A stretch of 28,699 nucleotides of DNA from Bigelowiella natans CCMP2755 (lineage: Eukaryota > Cercozoa > Chlorarachniophyceae). The translations under genes and the position numbers were made by a program. Below the pieces are notes generated by a model, which was not told where the DNA came from, made no database searches, and was given only the letters and a program-made list of their open reading frames with translations. The stretch is taken from assembly GCA_000320545.1 (NCBI GenBank), contig ADNK01000917.1, positions 1-28,699 of the forward strand, in the 5' to 3' direction. Shown one piece after another: positions 23,881 through 28,699 of this stretch (its first letter is position 1; each line of letters opens with the position of its first letter).

Positions 23881-25173
23881 GGTAGCTATTTTTTTGTGTC
23901 CCTTGGACTAAGCGGGGCTATTTTCAGAGGTACTGAAAATGGAAAGGTGAGGGAAGGGGAAGGTGTTGGCGGAATGGAGGTCCGTGGGATTTCGCGTAAA
24001 AGTGTGCAGATCCCTATCTTACTTCATGCAGACAATTACTTTCGGTTGTCGCTATTCACAAATGAACGATAGTATCGAAATATGACAAAAATCCCCTTTG
24101 ATTGAGGTCTCTTCGGCAAGTGCGGATAAGATAATTCAGCCATCATATGGATCTGTTGAATATTATTATATGCTTTGTATGAATAATTGCGAATACTGTG
24201 ATTGACGTTTATAAAAATCTATATATATTTTAGAATATCATTTCAATATTATGATGCTTATATATCTCAAATATGAAATGCGTATTTGACAAAGTCTCTC
24301 AATACCGGCATTATGATAATTACATTACACTTAGTAAATACCAGATGATTTATCGATAAATATTTGTCCTTCATCTCCGATTCAAATAAATAATTTAAAG
24401 GGCGTTTATGTTTCAAATTCCTTCGAATACACCAGATTATTTCAGTGATGTAGTACAATACTGCAAAATTTCTATCTCGGCAATCTTTACCTCTTTCCTC
24501 TCTTGTGGAACGGGCCGACGGGATTGATCATCTCAGATTTGTAGAAAATAGGCCCCTATTTAGCATAAAGGTTCAATAGTTGGGCAACAATTAAACCAAA
24601 TCGAGTTTCAAGGCTGTCCATCGACGTGTCACTAGTTCTGAGCTTTTCAAATCTATGCTCCGACGAGTATAGCTTTATTCAGATGTATTAAAATACCTAC
24701 GGCAAGAAAATATTGTTAAAAAGAGCATATCTGTAGGAGATTCCGTACTAAAATATTGATTCGGTATCTCCATATAATGCTTAGAATATGGCTCCAGGCC
24801 ACGTGATTTACCAGCTTAAAGTGAAATTTTCAAATGAGAGACTTTCTCGAAAATATGTTCACCGTCAACTTTATTATTTTGTCGTACAGTAATTAATAGT
24901 GTATTTATTACATTATTAAATACCAAAAAATAACTTAGCTTGAATTGTAGCTCTGAAAGCGACGCAGGCGGCGCCTTTCAAAACGTTGAATTTAATTGCT
25001 TGAATATGAGATGTCCTGGTCGTCGTTAATTTTATAATAAAATTTATGATCTGTACAAGTCGTATATATTTATACACATATATTTTATATTTTCTTTTCA
25101 AATTATGTTCAATAATTTTAGGACTGAATCCTATCAGCCCCGACCTACTACGCAAAGACCAAAAAAAGCAACC
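23881..25173. other. Divergent intergenic region between SmE and petN
   Basis: About 1.3 kb, clearly AT-rich from 24,100 onward, without a supported gene. It must hold the promoters of both genes. Just upstream of the petN start, ATAATTTTAG at 25112-25121 with a T-rich lead looks like a 3' splice site, so a 5'UTR intron (donor perhaps at 25053) is possible. No clear TATA element can be singled out in such AT-rich sequence. Confidence 0.6.
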
Positions 25174-26167
25174 ATGATCGCTCCCGCCCCAGCAAAGAAA
25201 AGCTCCCAGTTCCTCGTCATGGCTTCTGTTGCCCTCAACGTTGTCCTTCTCGCTGGCATTGCTTTCATGCTCTGCTCCGGTACAATCGCAAATAAATGTA
25301 GGGGTTGCAAATAAACGCATGTTGGGGGTGGGATGCAAACAAAATTAGGGGATGGCAACAGGATGATAATGAACATTCTGCTGTCTATTTTCCAGATGGG
25401 CGATCTACTAACTTACTCTCCTAGATATAATTGAAAGAAATGAGAACCTTTAATGCTGAATCGACTTTCCTATGCTGATTTAACAGCGAACCAGGTTGGC
25501 GCTCCTCTCGTGCGCAGAGCTGTGTCTTCCCGCACTGGTAAGTTGGATACTCCATAACATTCAGAACAACATTTCCTCGGTCTTAAAACTAAAAATGACG
25601 AATTCAATCAACAGCTGCACCTGTTCGTAACCTCGCTGCATATGCTAAGCCTCAACAGATGACCTTCCAGAAGGTGGTTGATTCAATCTAGCAGTTGGGA
25701 TTTAGGGGCTGTTGCTTTTAAATCTGTTTGTACACGATTCTTGATGCCGAACGTCCTTCGAACACATGCTTATATGTATATCCTCTACGCTCGATGTCTC
25801 ATTCGCATCTCGAAACATAGGGTGCTAAGATGGCTGGTCTTTCTGCTGCTACAAGCGCTGCTCTCATGCAGGGTGTTGCTCAAGCTGCTGAGAACGCCGA
25901 ACTCGTTAGTCGACTTTTCATTTCTTTGATACAACGAATATAGCATGTTAAGTGTACCTTGAAAGTGAGATGAGGATGTAATCGGAGAGAGAGTACAGGG
26001 AAGAAAAGTCACATGACCGATTCTAAGCAGACATTGACCATCAACTCTTTTTATAGATCTACCAGGAAGGACCTAACCCACCTCTGGTTGAGTTTGCATG
26101 GGGAATGTTCGGAGCTATGTTCACCTTCTCCATTGCTCTTGTCGTCTTCGGCCGCAGCGGTTTGTAA
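25174..26167 (+). CDS. Cytochrome b6f complex subunit PetN, nuclear-encoded precursor, 5 exons, 136 aa
   Basis: PetN is a one-helix subunit needed for assembly of the cytochrome b6f complex in thylakoids. Exons: 25174-25279, 25487-25537, 25615-25673, 25821-25904, 26057-26167. All phases join. The last 36 codons carry the whole mature-like segment. LVEFAWGMFGAMFTFSIALV and VFGRSGL match PetN's single helix and its near-invariant GRSGL end. Ahead of it come a hydrophobic signal-peptide-like core (FLVMASVALNVVLLAGIAFM, residues 13-32), a basic, Ala/Ser-rich transit-like part (37-72, RRAVSSRT, APVRNLAAYAKPQQ) and a second Ala-rich hydrophobic stretch ending near AQAAENA (about 76-98), like a thylakoid signal. 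An in-frame ATG at 25105 would add 23 polar residues before the signal peptide, so I prefer 25174. Divergent to SmE, convergent with the repeat-protein gene. Confidence 0.95.
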
Positions 26168-27275
26168 ATGAGTTCAACGCTAGAATAATGGCGTTTCACT
26201 TTAGTTAGCCAAGGGGTCGGTCGGTATCCTTTTCGTGGCAGAAAGAAGCCACAGGAAGCACCAATGCAACATAATATGTATCCTCAGAGAATTTAGACCT
26301 TCTTAGGAGGCATATGCTTTGATCTTCGTTGTGCATACTGTGGTGATCATTATGTCACATTATTAGAAAAATTCCTAATGTACCTGGATTATATTCTCTG
26401 CTAGTACCTGCGTTTCTGATAAAATATTCATACAATTACTTCGCAATCATCTAGTTGATCCACTACGTATATATGTAGATCTAAAGATGTATTGATCGCA
26501 GCTACTACGTACATATGTACATACGGCAGTGCCTCAGATACGACGGCGCATGAATACCATGTTAGTTGCATCGTTGGAACACTTCTAGCATAGCTGGACC
26601 GCTGCTTGTGATGATAGCATATACATACATAACATAGCGTGCGCAGACAAGTGTACGTACATGCGCTTTGAATAATGCATATGGCTATCTAGCCATGCCT
26701 ATCTAGCTAGCGGCTATTCGTTCAGTACTAGCTAGCTAGAGTAGTACATTGCACTGCATACGCTGCTGCTACATGCTAGCAGCATGTTGCATAGTACGTG
26801 TGCGTAGTCCTGCTAGCATAATGTCCGTATTGTTGTGCGTGTGGTGCGACAAGCTAACAAGAGGCGATGCGATCAATCAAACAAAAGCTAACAAGCAGAC
26901 CTACTAGACACGGCAGTACGTGATCGATATTCATCACTTATTAGGCGACATCCAAGTGTGCCCTTCTAGCCGTGCTGCTAGGTCTAGCATAGAGCTTTCT
27001 GTGCGTTGGTCGCACGCCCTAATCTGCATAGCTATGAGCTAGCAAGCTACACTAGTACGGCTAGACGGCTGCGATGCTATGTGCAGATAGTGCATTTAAA
27101 CTTAATAATCCTTTTCGTTTGCATTTTGCCGATGCGATGTTAAGCTATAACATTGAGCCCGTACATGTTGGTTAATCTGAACAACTTTGCTACGTAATGT
27201 GGCTTCGTTATTAGTAGCCGCTTCTGCCTAATTCATCTACGATTGTACAGTATGTGGTGCGCCTGCACATGCTAA
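26168..27275. other. Convergent intergenic spacer, CTAG/TAGC- and ACGT-rich
   Basis: This region lies between the 3' ends of petN (+) and the repeat-protein gene (-). From about 26,450 to 27,080 it is dense in CTAG, GCTAGC and TACGTA words and short palindromes such as GTACATATGTAC (near 26510) and GCTAGCTAG. No RNA gene or open frame is supported. Composition resembles the other convergent spacer at 5700-6480. Confidence 0.6.
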
Positions 27276-28205
27276 TTATTTTCTCTGATTATCATCCTTT
27301 TCTTGCGATGTTGCCGAGGGCGACGATTTTGTTGTCCATATTACAGCCCCTCCGATGTTTTCGCCCCCCAATTCCAATTTTTCCTGGCAGGAGGGAAAAA
27401 TGAATTGTTAACTCATCGCAACCGATATTGCTCGGGCAATGCGCCGAAAATAAACCGCAAGATCATTTGCCGCGTTTTGATGAGATGCATGCCAAGACAT
27501 TCTGGCATTTCCTAAGGAAAAATCAAAATGCTACGTACGCACGAGATTTAACGGATGCAAGTACAACCTTTGGTTTTGACGTAATCATGATTCTTGCACC
27601 TCCCTCCTCCTCCCAGGACTCGGTAGGATCAGCCACCTCTTGTCTTAAGATAGATTATTATCATAAAAGTATTGGTACTTAACGATCGAATAGCCTTGCT
27701 GGGGACACAAGCAAAAATAATAGCAGGGTAACCATGATTCCCCTCCCCTCCCTGCAATCGCTCATCGTCGTGCTAGCAGGCAAGCATCTCGTCGGGCCTC
27801 TATTACTACTACTACAACTACTACCACTTCTACTATATTTTACCGCGGTCTCAATGTGACAATCCGCGCACCGCCGCTCTCATCCCAGGTCTCCGTTGGA
27901 TTTGACCTCTCGACCCTATGTATACATGAAACGAACGAGGGGGGGGGCACAGGGAGACTGAGTGATGAAAGCTCACCAGAAATGATAACGTCTTGCATAC
28001 GCTTACGTAAGTGTACGTGTTGCTCCTGTGTGTGCGTGTGTGTGTGTGTGCGTGTGTGTGTGTGTGTGTTTGGTGTAGTAAATTTGCGATGCGTTCGCAG
28101 TGCATGTTGTTCCGTTCTATTGAAGTACATAGATGACGAGCGTAATCAAACAAAAACAATCACACATCTACCATCGTATCTTTCGCATAGGCGACATGTG
28201 TAGTA

Positions 28206-28256
<51 letters not shown>

Positions 28257-28542
28257 TATTACCCTGCCTTCTTTACCACGACCCTGGCCCCACCAATGAC
28301 ATCCCATTCGTCGGTTGGGTTCGTCTCAGGTGACCTATAGCAGCAGCAGCAGCAGCAGCAGCAGTAGGAGAAACAGTCTGATCTCCCACAAATTCACTCA
28401 TTTGCATATAGCGATAGGACATGCCATCAATATATCAGCACTACATATGTTCAGCCCTTGCGAGCGAAATAATCTTTCAGTGATTGCACGTAACGTACCT
28501 GGGCTCGGACATGACAAACGCTCCGCCTGAGGAGTCCCAGCT
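27276..28542 (-). CDS. Unrecognised exon-repeat protein with W-x(3)-G-G-A-[RF]-[IV] repeats; 5' end unresolved
   Basis: Five exons on the minus strand join in phase: 28542-28499, 28334-28263, 27915-27844, 27643-27568, 27383-27276 (stop TAA), giving 123 residues. Each of the first four holds one copy of a repeat: SWDSSGGAFVMSEPR; TNPTDEWDVIGGARVVVKKA; SNPTETWDESGGARIVTLRP; DPTESWEEEGGARIMITSKP. The last exon has a weaker copy (GGENIGGAVIWTTK) and a charged end (SQEKDDNQRK). The two central exons are both exactly 72 nt with phase 2 at both ends, as expected from exon duplication. Splice signals are good, for example TGCTCAG before 28542 and GTACGT after 28499. The protein is small, hydrophilic and without signal peptide or helix. 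The first coding exon is not resolved: the ATG at 28698-28696 begins MSSAPAPAE but does not join in phase. I do not recognise the family. Confidence 0.8.
27728..27772 (-). pseudogene. Probable relic of a repeat exon inside an intron of the repeat-protein gene
   Basis: On the minus strand, after a CTGCTAG acceptor-like site, the sequence CAGGGAGGGGAGGGGAATCA continues into TGGTTAC. It closely parallels the exon at 27643-27568 (GAGGGAGGTGCAAGAATCAT then GATTAC) but differs by one base in length, so GGARIM is split over two frames. Used as a 40-nt exon (27772-27733) it would break the frame of the next exon. I read it as a decayed duplicate. Confidence 0.5.
28028..28364. repeat. (TG)n, (CT)n and (CAG)n microsatellites in introns of the repeat-protein gene
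   Basis: TG run at about 28028-28070, CT run at 28207-28253 and CAG run at about 28339-28364. The CAG run is CTG on the coding strand and directly precedes the CTATAG acceptor of the exon starting at 28334. Confidence 0.95.
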
Positions 28543-28699
28543 CTGAGCAGGCAGAGCAGCATATGGCAAGAAGCATCATCCACAAGTTGTGAATTACGCG
28601 TGGTAATTAAAAAAGGAAGAAAGGTCGTCACTGTATTAGTAGCATTGACAGTAGTATTTTCATTCTTAGCCTTCAGCAGGAGCAGGGGCGCTGCTCATA
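28543..28699. other. Upstream or first-intron part of the repeat-protein gene
   Basis: No phase-compatible exon could be found here. The minus-strand ATG at 28698-28696 opens nine codons followed by GAAG and GCTAAG, which could be a GC-type donor, but its phase does not fit the exon starting at 28542. Confidence 0.35.

Noticed and set aside
27428-27682. Plus-strand open frame containing FDEMHAKTFWHFLRKN
   Set aside because: It looks protein-like, but its 3' part (27568-27643) is antisense to an exon of the minus-strand repeat protein and no plus-strand splice partners could be found.
28398-28631. 77-codon minus-strand open frame across 28542-28499
   Set aside because: It reads the repeat exon in the wrong frame (LLRAGTPQAERLSC) and crosses good splice sites on both sides.

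Overview
The window is eukaryotic nuclear DNA. Its coding regions are broken by many GT-AG introns, several of them packed with dinucleotide and trinucleotide repeats. The organism is photosynthetic. One gene is a nuclear copy of petN whose product carries a secretory-type signal peptide, then a transit-like stretch, then a second Ala-rich hydrophobic stretch. That layout fits a secondary (complex) plastid. A chlorarachniophyte with a green-algal plastid is my best guess, but this is inference from one gene.

Five genes can be supported, all assembled by joining exons with matching splice phases. (1) About 247-5583, plus strand: a phospholipase B-like (PLBD) protein, 5' end cut off by the window. 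Its last exons add a possible LEA2-like segment, a transmembrane helix and an acidic tail. (2) 6489-21074, minus strand: a complete 13-exon VPS13 bridge-like lipid-transfer protein of about 4150 residues, with an SH3b-like domain and a tandem pair of fascin-like beta-trefoils inserted in it. (3) 22987-23880, minus: the spliceosomal core protein SmE, five exons, 88 residues. (4) 25174-26167, plus: PetN of the cytochrome b6f complex, five exons, 136 residues. (5) 27276-28542 and probably beyond, minus: an unrecognised small protein made of exon-encoded repeats around a W-x(3)-G-G-A-[RF]-[IV] core.

The PLBD and VPS13 genes converge on 5584-6488, and petN and the repeat gene converge on 26168-27275. 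Both convergent spacers are unusually rich in TAGC/GCTA words and short palindromes, including a perfect 24-bp palindrome at 6085-6108. SmE and petN diverge from a 1.3-kb AT-rich spacer. The 1.9-kb spacer between SmE and VPS13 holds coding-like, stop-interrupted sequence of unknown origin.

The genes do not form a pathway; this is an ordinary mosaic of housekeeping, organelle and membrane genes. The points most worth following up are the exon-repeat protein and its apparent broken repeat exon, the VPS13 domain insertions, the PLBD-membrane tail fusion, and the nuclear petN.
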